This document shows, piece after piece, positions 13,001 to 22,559 of a stretch of DNA of 64,000 bases. The DNA is from Phallusia mammillata. Lineage: Eukaryota > Chordata > Ascidiacea > Phlebobranchia > Ascidiidae. The DNA is taken from NCBI GenBank assembly GCA_003260075.1, contig QLIY01000274.1, positions 26,316 through 90,315 on the forward strand, in the 5' to 3' direction. The position numbers were made by a program, and so were the translations under genes. Numbering within the stretch: position 1 is the stretch's first letter; every line of letters begins with the position of its first letter. The notes beneath the pieces are model-generated. The model saw only the letters and a list, made by a program, of their open reading frames with translations, searched no databases and was not told where the DNA came from.

Positions 13001-13257
13001 ACCTAAATGAACATTTTACAACCTAACACATAAATTATGCAACCGATACATATGAAAGAGTGTAAAACATTACCTTGTGGCAGTGAAAATGAGCATTCTG
13101 TAAGCCAAGTTGGTGAATTCGATCTTTCAGGGGAAGTAGCAAACTTTTCTTTGCCAAGTTCAATTGTAGCATACGCATCATTTACCCCATTTTTGCCCTT
13201 TACTAACAAGTTTCGAGCTTGTTTGACTGTCACGACTATATCGGTAGGGCTCCACAT
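5334..13257 (-). CDS. Class I Rab11 family-interacting protein (C2 domain plus start of Rab-binding domain), 3' end missing
   Basis: Rab11-FIPs link Rab11 GTPases to recycling-endosome traffic. Exons read from high to low coordinates. 13074-13257 starts ATG-TGG and encodes the first half of a C2 domain (WSPTDIVVTVKQARNL, NDAYATIELGKEKF, TECSFSLPQ). 11892-12033 gives the second half (VVFINVYHKRHGKLGLE, EFIGQAQIPLSAL). 11086-11234 is basic/Ser-rich. 8961-9101 contains SDVCINGNHLYVP, resembling a conserved block of this family. 8336-8475 is Ser-rich (EFNRRTGSFTNLNES). 7484-7616 contains KRHSIADIN. 5334-5449 holds MSHEQLVKLATKQQAEI, the start of the FIP Rab-binding domain. Junctions are GT-AG and phases agree, except at the entry into 8336-8475, where a run of ten C (minus sense) may be wrong. 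The ELEDYID-containing final exon was not found; it would lie beyond the poly(C) tract. Several n joins fall inside the gene (7408, 7649, 10691, 12040). Confidence 0.8.
5450..6240. repeat. FIP intron sequence with a GGGTTTCGGGC-type dispersed repeat
   Basis: Apart from flanking intron, the clear structure is a stretch at about 6055-6200 rich in gggtttcgggcttgtacttt units. The same motif family recurs at about 25170-25260, 18985-19020 and, more decayed, 47090-47240. It is a dispersed repeat. Reading frames across it are open on both strands because of its composition, and I do not treat them as genes. Confidence 0.5.
6242..7407 (-). pseudogene. Second copy of the FIP C2 exon and flanks, bounded by two n characters
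   Basis: The block between n at 6241 and n at 7408 repeats about 12612-13806 with scattered substitutions and small indels. It includes a second copy of the first C2 exon at 6706-6889 with the same ATG, phase and GTAATG donor; PSWLTECSF replaces PTWLTECSF. The other FIP exons are not repeated next to it, and it lies inside the large downstream intron of the same gene. The likely explanation is an allelic contig inserted by scaffolding. A real partial exon duplication is the alternative. Confidence 0.7.
9191..9287. other. Poly(G) tract, 97 nt
   Basis: Pure G run in a FIP intron, 90 bp from the exon at 8961-9101. Further pure G tracts lie at 9729-9791 (63 nt) and 9991-10043 (53 nt). No duplicated flanks are evident around these three, unlike the short G runs. 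Confidence 0.75.
9310..9540 (-). repeat. Body of a tRNA-derived SINE, headless copy
   Basis: The stretch around ggaatcagtcctgaagtgtc, followed by a TACACCAGG block and GGCCGTAT/ATCTAATCA, parallels 44655-44770, where the same body precedes a tRNA-like head. Here the tRNA-like A and B boxes are not recognisable, so this is a truncated or diverged copy. It lies in a FIP intron. Confidence 0.5.
12175..12540. repeat. ~175-bp duplication joined by a G run
   Basis: The segment beginning gtacattacaaccaac at about 12177 ends in gcttag, is followed by a run of ten G at about 12351, and then restarts (tgtacgttacaaccaaca) with a handful of substitutions and one 3-nt difference. This is the standard pattern of the short-G joins in this window. 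Confidence 0.75.
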
Positions 13258-13845
13258 CAGGCAAAATTTTAAACTAATAAACTTCAATAAATAGAATAAT
13301 AACAAACCTGTAACGGAATATACACAACATGGTTTTTTGAGTCCATACTTTTGAGAATGGACTGATAATAATAATTGAATAAATTACAAAAAAGGTACAG
13401 AATCTATAGTATAAACTATAAAGCTGTCAAAAAAATGACAATAAATATTAGCAACTTTTCTGTTATTTTTACAAGTCTAACGTGACAAACAAGAAGCTGA
13501 TCGAAAATTCCACAGCGGCCTTAAACAAATACACATATTACAACAAGAACAACACAAAACCACACACAAGTCATATACATATCGTCCTTTTAATCTTACT
13601 TTCATTTTAACCACACAGGTTTATCTAACGAACACACAGGTTTATCCGACGAACAACACTATACAAGACAAGCAGTCAAATCAGATGTAACGTTTGATAT
13701 AAACAGCTTCGTCATTCTGTTCTGTAATCATCTGAAATACGAAAATAATGCAGGTAATTTCTGAGTAGTCCTTCTCAAAATAGTCTGCAACGTCGAAGGG
13801 CGATCGTCATACAGTCAAGAAGCTTTTCTCTATCGCTGCTTGATT

Positions 13846-14130
13846 GTCGTCAACACAGCAACTTTCTTTTTGTTGACCGCGTCTCGCCTTCATTACGCCT
13901 GGCTCTATTTTTAGAATCAGCTGATGTTTTTGTGACGTCACACAGGTGAGGCAACGCATGACTGGCGATCTGATGGTTGGGGGGGGGGGCTGATTGTCGT
14001 CAACACAGCAACTTTCTTTTCGTTGACCGCGTCTCGCCTTCATTACGCCTATCTTTATTTTTAGAATCAGCTGATGTTTACGTGACGTCACACAGGTGAG
14101 GCAACGCATGACTGGCGATCTGATGGTTGC
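13846..14130. repeat. Duplicated FIP 5'-flank segment with G-run join
   Basis: A ~130-bp segment (gtcgtcaacacagcaacttt ... actggcgatctgatggttg) occurs twice in a row around G tracts at about 13980, and again at about 22065-22620. It lies upstream of the FIP start codon and contains gtgacgtcac, a palindromic CRE-type octamer (TGACGTCA). That octamer could be a promoter element, although no transcription start can be fixed from sequence alone. Confidence 0.55.
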
Positions 14131-15849
14131 CAAGTGTTTCTATTCAAAAACTTAAAATAACACAATACCAATTCGAAATCCTGTGTGACAACAATATTAC
14201 GTTTTCTAATTTAAACAGAGGTAATGTGGTTTACTAAATTCTTGCCTCATCTATCTCTACCTTTACTTATGTCTTGCTAATCTTTTTTATACACCATGTT
14301 TCTTTTTTCAAAGGATTAATTGTATTGCACAAAACATATGTATCTTAAACGTAACGCTTAACTTGTTTTTTACGTGGGTTTGCGTTGTTTAAATTAGATA
14401 AGAAATGTTAATAAAAGAACAAAAATCGCGCTACATTTTATCCGCCAGACGACGCTAAAAACGACAGAAAGGAGAAGGGCATGTTTGCGGCTTGGTGAAT
14501 TGTTCAATAGTGCATCATACCTACGATTTCTGACAAGGTAAAACAAACGCACCTGACTCAAACAATTTTAATTATAAAAAACGGGAATAGTTCAAAATAA
14601 ATAACCTTGACACGAACCGTAAAAAAGTTGATAGGCCTATACTCACAGCAAGGACGTTCTGGAAATTGTTTTTAAAAGTTACAGTTAAAAAACAGAACAC
14701 ACAAAAAATTAAGCTACATGCTACGAATGGTCGACAAGTTCATGTTACTTCACCAAATTAATCGGCACTCCTTTATTTAATTTCTTACATTAAAATGTGC
14801 ATTTGTTTCTGTTGAACCATGATAAAGTTTTTGTGTAATACAAATGTCGTGAAATCTTAACTATATAATCCTTTGCAAAAATATCAACGTCTCCTTATCT
14901 CAGAACCAGTGGTGGGAGGGGGGGGGGCTCGCACCGCTGCTGTAGAAACGTCTCACGAAATTTTATCAGCGAACCGGTTAACATTACTGGTTTATAATGT
15001 CAATGGACTTTTGTAACAAAACCGGCTGAAAAAGAAGATAAAAAAAAATTGAATCCCTACACTGCCTAAAACTGTTCCGAATTAAGTAGTTAGGTGGGGG
15101 GGGGGGCGTCTTGCTAATCTTTTTTATACCGTACACCATGTTTCTTTTTTTAAAGGATTAATTGTATTGCACAAAACATATGTATCTTAAACGTAACGCT
15201 TCACTTGTTTTTTACGTGGGTTTGCGTTGTTTAAATTAGCTAAGAAATGTTAATAAAAGAACAAAAATCGCGCTATATTTTATCCGCCAGACGACGCTAA
15301 AAACGACAGAAAGGAGAAGGGCATGTTTGCGGCTTGGTGAATTGTTCAATAGTGCATCATACCTACGATTTCTGACAAGGTAAAACAAACGCACCTGACT
15401 CAAACAATTTTAATTATAAAAAACGGGAATAGTTCGAAAATAAATAACCTTGACACGGACCGTAAAAAAGTTGATATACTCACAGCCAGGACGTTCTGGA
15501 AATTGTTTTTAAAAGTTAAAGTTAAAAAACAGAACACACAAAAAATTAAGCTACATGCTACGAATGGTCGACAAGTTGAAGTTACTTCACCAAATTAATC
15601 GGCACTCCTTTATTTAATTCCTTACATTAAAATGTGCATTTGTTTAATTCTGTTGAACCATGATAAAGTTTTTGTGTCATACAAATGTAGTGAAATCTTA
15701 ACTATACAACCCTTTGCAAAAATATCAACGTCTCCTTATCTCAGAACCAGTGGTGGGATTCAGCCGGTTCGCACCGGTGCCGTAGAACCGTCTCACGAAA
15801 TTGTATCAGCGAACCGGTTAACATTACTGGTTTATAATGTCAATGGACT

Positions 15850-15850
<1 letters not shown>
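14131..15850. repeat. Two ~800-bp near-identical copies joined by a G run
   Basis: About 14270-15090 and 15105-15990 are parallel copies (for example tgcgttgtttaaattag, ccgccagacgacgctaaaa, ggacgttctggaaattg), joined by a G run at about 15096. A third and fourth shorter copy lie at about 22930-23580. Each of the first two contains an hAT-like element near its end. No coding exon is identified. Confidence 0.7.
14907..15064. mobile_element. hAT-like non-autonomous element (CAGTGGTGGGA family), shortened copy
   Basis: Starts CAGTGGTGGGA and ends TTGAATCCCTACACTG, an imperfect terminal inverted repeat. It carries the internal blocks seen in the fuller copy at 15748-15971. The segment ttcagccggtt just inside the left end is replaced by a run of G. 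It sits at the equivalent position in the first of two tandem copies. Confidence 0.65.
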
Positions 15851-15898
<48 letters not shown>

Positions 15899-15971
15899 GT
15901 AACAAAACCGGCTGAAAAATATGATTTGTTGGGTTAAAATCGGCTGACAAAAAATTTGAATCCCTACACTG
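15748..15971. mobile_element. hAT-like non-autonomous element (CAGTGGTGGGATTCA family)
   Basis: Terminal repeats CAGTGGTGGGATTCAGCC and TTTGAATCCCTACACTG are inverted to each other. Flanking octamers ctcagaac and cctaaaac agree at 6 of 8 positions, in line with the 8-bp target duplication of hAT elements. A 46-nt G tract (15852-15897) interrupts it exactly where the neighbouring copy reads straight through caatggacttttgtaac, so the tract is an insertion or artefact rather than part of the element. Confidence 0.75.
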
Positions 15972-16249
15972 CCTAAAACTGTTCCGAATTAAGTAGTTAG
16001 GTGGTGTTAACAGGTCAAAGTTTGTATGAACTGTATGTTGGATCATTGCGGTTGGTATTTGATTAGTTGAGAAATGGAAACCGCGGGTAATTACACAACT
16101 TGCCCCCTAAAGTAGGTGGAATTTGTAACCAATGTCCGAATAGGATTAAATTTGGACTGTTTGCATATTAGGCTATAACATTTTTATTGTTCGGTTGCTG
16201 TGTTTTCCTTTAAAGTATCAGCTGCTTTCCCGAAAAAATTGAGTCAAAA

Positions 16250-17098
16250 TTTAAAATATGTCTAAATTTAATTGGATAGTTTGTACCTCATACAGCAATT
16301 CACATTTAAGCGAAATATCGATCGCTGTGTTAATCGTCACGGCACTAACCTTTTTTATTCTTTTTTTGGAAATTGAATTATATACGACTTTTGTCTCGCA
16401 AATTGACAACACAGGCGATAACACATTACCACAAAATGGCATCAAATTAAATATGAAAAACAAGCGATACGACACAAAAAGTAAATCAATGTGTGTGCAA
16501 TTCAACTGTAAGAAACAAAAAATCTTATACAATACAAGGTTTAAAACAGGGGTCGACAACCCCTGGCACGCGCGCCGGGGGGGGGGTTGTATGTTGGATC
16601 ATTGCGGTCGGTATTTTATTAGTTGATATTCGGAAACCGCGGGTAATTACACAGCTTGCACCCTAAAGTAGGTGAAATTTGTAACCAATGGCCGAATCGG
16701 ATTAAATTTGGACAGTTTGCATATTATAACATTTTTACTGTTCGGTTGCTGTATTTTCCTTTATAGTCCCACTGCTTTCCCGAGAAAATTGAGTAAAAGT
16801 CTAAAATATGTCTAAATTTAATTGGATAGTTTGTACCTCATACAGCATTCACATTTAAGCGAAATATCGATCGCTGTGTTAATCGTCACGGCAGTAATCT
16901 TTTTTTATTCTTTTTTTCACAAATTGCATTATATACGACATTTGTCTCGCAAATTGACAACACAGGCGATAACACATTACCACAAAATGGCATCAAATTA
17001 AATTAGAAAAACAAGCGATACGACACAAAAAGTAAATCAATGTGTGTGCAATTAAACTGTAAGAAACAAAAAAATGCTAAACAATACAAGGTTTAAAA
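16250..17098. repeat. Two copies of a ~530-bp segment flanking the 7TM gene
   Basis: About 16030-16570 and 16590-17098 are near-copies, joined by a G run at about 16577; a third copy lies at 23595-23880. The first copy has an open frame of 122 codons starting MSKFNWIVCTSY with a hydrophobic stretch. The second copy has a 1-nt deletion (cagcattcac against cagcaattcac) that breaks it, and the third differs again. The loss of frame argues against coding. Confidence 0.6.
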
Positions 17099-17406
17099 CA
17101 GGGGTCGACAACCCCTGGCACGCGCGCCAAGTGTGGCACGCCAGGTGTTTTTCTTTGGCACGCCAACCAATTTGCATGTCTATATTGAAATAACAATTTA
17201 ACCTGTTACACTGCCTTTTATCAATTTTTATCATATCATTGTCTGAAATTTAGCACTCATGCACAAAACATTACCCTTTCTCTTTATTATTGATATCTGC
17301 TGGAACGAACCACTATTATTCATAAAAACGTTGGCACGCGAAGACATTAACACATGGAAATAACAAGTAAATTGACACGCGTCGCCTAAAGGGTTGTCGA
17401 CGCCTG
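17099..17406. mobile_element. hAT-like element (CAGGGGTCGACAACCC family) with target duplication and empty site elsewhere
   Basis: Starts CAGGGGTCGACAACCCCTGG and ends GGGTTGTCGACGCCTG, good inverted termini. Flanks are gtttaaaa and atttaaaa (7 of 8 match). The matching duplicated segment at 23865-23895 reads ggtttaaaagattcgcttc with one octamer and no element, which is the empty site. A piece of the same left end (about 16549-16576) is cut off by a G-run join. Confidence 0.85.
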
Positions 17407-17545
17407 ATTTAAAAGATTTGCTTCATTCAAACATGGTGATTGTGTCCATATCGCCTATAAGTGTTACAACTTTGGACCCGGTCAACAATCTTTGGCGACC
17501 TATTTCACTTATATTTTGCTTCCTTTTGCAATACATTTACGAGAT

Positions 17546-17800
17546 CTCTTCTATCTGGCGCTGCACGCATTATGTCTCCTATTTATGAGGCACTCAAGGG
17601 CAATCCTACAACGTTGCTTTGGAGTGACAGCTTAGATTTGGCTTTCTCGGAGGCAAAAACCGCCCTAGCGAACGCCACGCTGTTGCACCATCCCTTGCCT
17701 GATGCACCGACTGCTGTGACTAGCGATGCATCACAGCATTCCATCGGGGCTGTTNTAGCGATGCATCACAGCATTTCATCGGGGCTGTTCTCCAGCAAAG
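17546..17800 (+). mobile_element. Ty3/gypsy-type retrotransposon pol fragment (RT/RNase H junction)
   Basis: The translated stretch contains MSPIYEALKG, LAFSEAKTALANATLLHHP and SDASQHSIGAV, the pattern at the reverse transcriptase-RNase H boundary of LTR retrotransposons. No LTRs, integrase or remaining pol sequence are present. An n at 17755 joins a ~40-bp repeat of the same sequence. The corresponding site next to 7TM copy C (about 24000-24025) lacks the fragment. It lies antisense to, and replaces the end of, 7TM copy A. Confidence 0.7.
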
Positions 17801-18810
17801 AGAGACTGGACTTTTGTCACCCCTTTCCACATTGTCAGTTGAAATTTCACCTTTTGTTTCAATAGAATTTGCAATATTTCGCGGACCATCCATTCTTGGA
17901 GTTGAATTCTTTTCGTTTGCTTTCTTGTTATTTGCGCGCAAGGGGTTTAAACGCATCTGGTAGTCGCGGAAAGTCAAAATTAAGCACAGCACGTGAAAAA
18001 CCTGAATGCAGTGATAAATGAGAGGAAAAAACTCAAGAGAAGTCCACTGGTCAATTTTTCCTACAAACATCCACACAACATTAAGAAAAATAAAATCAGA
18101 AATGAAAACTGCTGCTGTGCACACACTGATTCGGACGATGATTTTGCGCACGTGTTGATCAGATATTCGCAGAGTCAAGGGGACAATTGAAAGACCCACG
18201 ACGCTAACCTGACTCAGTGTAAAGGTGAAAATGGAAATGCCCGCGGGAACCAACAACGATTGTGTAGTGAATTCGCATCCCCGAATGGTCGCAGTTTTTC
18301 CTCTAACCGTTGTCACAACAAGGAAAGTCATCTGGCTGACTGGCACCAATGTCAAGTTTACATATCTGATTACAGCGATTGTGCGTTTAATATACTTGCT
18401 GGTAAATATAATGGAGTTGTTCAGGGTTCCTTGGCGAAGCCAAAGCACTGTAAACACTGTTATTGGGGGGGGGGGGTTATTTTACCAGCAGCCAAAAATA
18501 CGTTCCGCAGGGTGATGGATCCTACACACCATTTCCAATTACTCTGAAAAGAAAAAGCGGCTAAGGCAAAGATAACGCAGCCCGGAATAGAGAACACAGC
18601 TGCCATTGACACAAGACGGTTGGTTAGTTTTAGTACATCTGTCCTTTCATTTCCTTGATGTTGATAAACCAAAGAACACGAAGAAATATAGAGAGATGCG
18701 AGTAGCAGAGGTGGAATCATGATTCTCTCGTAAAGACGAGAGCTAAACTCATCAGAAGTGGTGTTTGTTTCTTCTGGGGTGAAGAAAGGTGTTGTAAATG
18801 TTCCATTCAT
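17757..18810 (-). CDS. Orphan seven-transmembrane protein, copy A (3' end altered)
   Basis: Starts at the ATG at 18810 (MNGTFTTPFF, with several N-glycosylation sequons in the N-terminal 20 residues). It encodes seven hydrophobic helices, beginning around IMIPPLLLASLYISS, VSMAAVFSIPGCVIF, ITLRNVFLAAGKI, VNLTLVPVSQMTFLVV, GISIFTFTLSQVSVVG, VCTAAVFISDFIFLNVV and LIYHCIQVFHVLCL, and then a charged tail. There is no intron in the coding part. A 12-G run plus a 5-nt repeat (18465-18481) interrupts the third helix; copy C is continuous there, so the G run is a join artefact. Rhodopsin-class hallmarks (DRY, NPxxY) are absent and I recognise no family. The final residues of copy C (KEIS then stop) are lost; here the frame runs antisense into the pol fragment. 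The frame also stays open at 17755, so its true end is not visible. Confidence 0.65.
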
Positions 18811-18988
18811 CGTAAGGTGGCTTTCAGCGTTTTCAGAACACTTGTTTTGTTTAACAGGCTTTAATCTGCAATGAACAAACCGTGGTTATAGTTAATGCTT
18901 AACTGACAATATAATCTGCAACATATCGACTTGCAGAACTTTCGTATGTAAGCCGTAAATAACAAATTAATAGGCACTGACCCTGAGT

Positions 18989-19282
18989 TCAAAGTCGGGT
19001 CGGGCTCGGGCTCGGGCTCGGGGGGGGGGAGGCCAATGCAAAGATAACGCAGCCCGGAATAGAGAACACGGCTGCCATTGACACAAGACGGTTGGTTAGT
19101 TTTAGTACATCTGTCTTTGCATTTCCTTGTTGTTGATAAACCAAAGAACATGAACAAATATAGAGAGTTGCGAGTAGCAGCGGTGGAATAATGATTCTCT
19201 CATAAAGACGAGAGTCAAACTCTTCAATAGTGGTGTTTGCTTCTTCTGTGGTGAAGAAAGGTGTTGTATATGTTCCATTCAT
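18989..19282 (-). pseudogene. Orphan 7TM protein, copy B (N-terminal third only)
   Basis: ATG at 19282; starts MNGTYTTPFF and parallels copy A through helix 2 (SIPGCVIFALAS). It stops at a G run at about 19021, beyond which lies unrelated GGGCTCGGGCTCG repeat sequence. Its upstream flank also parallels that of copy A. This is either a truncated duplicate or the end of an alternative contig for copy A. Differences such as Y for F at residue 5 and E for D near residue 20 show it is not identical. Confidence 0.7.
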
Positions 19283-19750
19283 TGTAAGGTGGCTTTCAGC
19301 GTTTTCGGATAACTTGTTGTTTTTAACAGGCTTAAATCTGCAATGAACAAACCGTGGTTATAGGTAATGCTTAACTGACAATATAGTCTACACTCTACAA
19401 CATATCGACTTGCAGAACTTTCGTATGTAAGCCGTAAATGGGCTTGATCCGGCTGACTTTACACCATGTGCCAGCATTTTTTTGAATATTTAACTAGCTA
19501 AGTGCCTGCTGGGGACTTAATGACAAACAGCCCTATAACCATCAGGGTTGCCATTCCGTCCTTCTTTCTAAGATTTGTCCTTATCTTGAAAGACAATGTC
19601 TTAAAAAAGTTCAATGTTTTAATTTCTAAGAAATGTCCTTATTTTTGACTCGACTCCTTATGTTGTCTTATTTTCGACAATTACTAGTCAAATCCCTGCT
19701 ACGTGTAAAAGTAAACCTAGACCTGAGCTGTTGTGAGATGCACGAAGTAT

Positions 19751-19851
<101 letters not shown>

Positions 19852-20246
19852 CCTGGGCAAACAAATATGACATGTGATATGTCATAGTTCGTATAAATGC
19901 AAAGATTTTAGAAACGTTTGTTTCGTTTCGTATGAAAATTGGATTTTTCGATTGTACTTTATTTTGGTTTAAGTCGATGGCAACCCTGCCCATAGCGGCT
20001 TGTTCAAGACAAATTGTCTATTACTGTCTTTTGTGTTTTTTTTCATAGGGGGGGGGGTAGCAACAAGACTCACAAGTTATGCGAATTGTATGCGGATAAA
20101 TGCTGCGCATATTTGGGATCTACGTCAAATTTTGCCTATGGCCTATAGTTTTTTGTACTAGGACCTAGTTACTAAGTCAATCAAACAGTAGTTATCACAT
20201 GAAACCAATAAATTTAAATAAATGGAATGATATCAGACCTGTAACA

Positions 20247-20558
20247 CAGGGTTGTGCAACCTGCGGCCCGCGGGCCAAATGCGACCCGTTGATTAAAGGC
20301 TGTGCGACGCGTGAATTTCAAATGTACTGGCAAACGAGTCCAATTATTAAACATTCTTAGCAGATTAATGCGCCCTTTGCTATTTTTCTACAAGCTGACA
20401 ATATATGGCTAGAAGAAAATGCGAATTTTATTTGTATAGGCATATTTGATATGCAACAAAGTAAAATCATCATGATGTGTAATATAAAGGTGCGGCCAGC
20501 GATCTATACATGGTAAATATGTATTTGGCCCCACAGTGACAAAGGTTGCACACCTCTG
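20247..20558. mobile_element. hAT-like element (CAGGGTTGTGCAACC family) with perfect 8-bp target duplication
   Basis: Begins CAGGGTTGTGCAACCTGC and ends GGTTGCACACCTCTG, an inverted pair. It is flanked on both sides by ctgtaaca, a perfect 8-bp direct repeat. The internal sequence has no open frame, so it is non-autonomous. Confidence 0.9.
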
Positions 20559-21223
20559 CTGTAACAGAATATACCCAACATGGATTGCTTTTTTAAATGA
20601 ACTGATAATAATAATAGAACAAATTACAAAAAAGACACAGAAACATGGTATAAGTTTTATAGTTTATACAACTGTAGAGCTGTCTAAAAAGAAAAAAAAA
20701 TGTTAGAAACCTTTCTGTTATTTTTACAACTCTAACTTGACAAATAAAAAGCTGATCGAAAATTCCACAGTGTCATTCACAAATACGCATACAACCCAAA
20801 CCACACACAAGTCATACATATAGTCCTTTTAATCTTGGTTTCATTTAACCACATAACACATGTTTATCCGACAAACACATGAACACTACACAAGTAGCCA
20901 AGTCATATGTAATGCTTGATATATCAGCTTGTCATTCTGTTCTGTAATCAGATCTGAACTACGAACAACAATGCAGGTAAATTTTCAAGTGATCTTCCTC
21001 AAAATAGTCTACGACGTCGAAGGACGATCGTCATACAGTCAAAAGCTTTTCTTTATCGCTACTTGATTGTTGTCAACACAGCAACTTTGGGGGGGGGGTG
21101 TAAAAGTAAACCAATGGCCTATAGTTTTTATGTACTAGGACCTAGTAACTAGGTCAATCAAACAGTAGTTATCACATGAAACCAATAAACTTAAATAAAT
21201 GGAATGATATCAGACCTGTAACA

Positions 21224-21537
21224 CAGGGTTGTGCAACCTGCGGTCCGCGGGCCAAATGCGACCCGTTGATTAAAGGCTGTGCGACGCGTGGATTTTAAAT
21301 GTACTGGCAAACGAGTCCAATTATTAAATATTCTTAGCAGATTAATGCGCCCTTTGCTATTTTTCTACAACCTGACAATATATGGCTAGAAGAAAATGCG
21401 AATTTTATTTGTAGTCAGGCATATTTGGTATGCAACAAAGTAAAATCATCATGATGTGTAATATAAAGGTGCGGCCAGCGATCTATGCATGGTAAATATG
21501 TATTTGGCCCCACAATGACAAAGGTTGCACACCCCTG
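21224..21537. mobile_element. Second copy of the CAGGGTTGTGCAACC hAT-like element
   Basis: Same element and same flanking ctgtaaca octamers as 20247-20558, differing by a few substitutions. The identical insertion site shows that the surrounding segment was duplicated, or is the other allele, after the insertion. Confidence 0.9.
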
Positions 21538-22246
21538 CTGTAACAGAATATTCCCAACATGGATTGCTTTTGTAAATGAACTGATAATAATAAAATAGAA
21601 CAAATTACAAAAAAAGACACAGAAACATGGTATAAGTTTTATAGTTTATACAACTGTAAAGCTGTCTAAAAACGAAAATAAATGTTAGAAACCTTTCTGT
21701 TATTTTTACAACTCTTACTTGACAAATAAAAAGCTGATCAAAAATTCCACAGGGTCTTCAAACAAATACGCATATTACTACAACCCAAAACACACACAAG
21801 TCATACATATAGTCCTTTTAATCTTGGTTTCATTTTAACCACATAACACATGTTTATCCGACGAACACATGAACACTACACAAGTAGTCAAGTCATATGT
21901 AATGCTTGATATATCAGCTTGTCATTCTGTTCTGTAATCAGATCTGAACTACGAATAATAATGCATGTAAATTTTCAAGCAATCTTCCTCAAAATAGTCT
22001 ACGACGTCAAATAGGGATCGTCATACAGTCAAGAAGCTTTTCTTTATCGTTGCTTGATTGTTGCCAACACAGCAACTTTATTTTCGTTGACCGCGACTCG
22101 CCTTCGTTACGCCCAAAGTATATATAAAACAACAGTAGTCCAACGAATTGTTACGCGATAGAGCCTCATGGACACCATTTTGTGTCCGAAATAATACAGC
22201 AAGTATAAGGAAAAACACATAATTTTTCTGATTTTTACAAACTGGT

Positions 22247-22285
22247 AAGCTTTAACGCGAATTTGATTCGCCAAATAAAATAAAA

Positions 22286-22353
<68 letters not shown>

Positions 22354-22388
22354 TTGTTGAATTTGGCAAATCAAATTCCCGTTTAAGC
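22247..22388. repeat. Inverted repeat pair flanking a 65-nt G tract
   Basis: gctttaacgcgaatttgatt at 22248 onward is the imperfect reverse complement of the stretch ending aatcaaattcccgtttaagc at 22388. The two arms directly border the G tract at 22287-22351. This looks like a short palindromic element whose middle was lost or could not be read. Confidence 0.55.
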
Positions 22389-22559
22389 ACCACGGTTTAT
22401 AAATATTAGACAATTTATATGTTATATTTGTGAACCGCTGGATAATTTTGGACAGAGAATGGCTTCATAGACTTTATTGCGTAACAATGGGTTGGACAAC
22501 TTGTGTTTCATATAAACTGTGGTTATTCCTATCTCTATTTTTGGATCAGGTGATGTTTT

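Larger units (their letters stand above)
20150..22120. repeat. Two ~900-bp copies of FIP-5'-flank-like sequence
   Basis: About 20150-21085 and 21110-22030 are near-identical and are joined by a G run at about 21088. From the hAT-like element onward, both resemble 6955-7407 and 13310-13806, the upstream flank of the FIP C2 exon (aactgataataataa, ttacaaaaaagacacagaa, ggcgatcgtcatacagtcaa). The C2 exon itself is absent. So up to four copies of this flank exist in the window. Confidence 0.7.

Noticed and set aside
13807-14133. Minus-strand frame with a repeated CVDDNQ/VMRCLTC sequence
   Set aside because: The internal repeat follows the G-joined DNA duplication and not a protein repeat.
16258-16626. 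Possible single-pass membrane protein starting MSKFNW
   Set aside because: Parallel copies at about 16808 and 23602 carry indels that break the frame, so the sequence is not under coding constraint.
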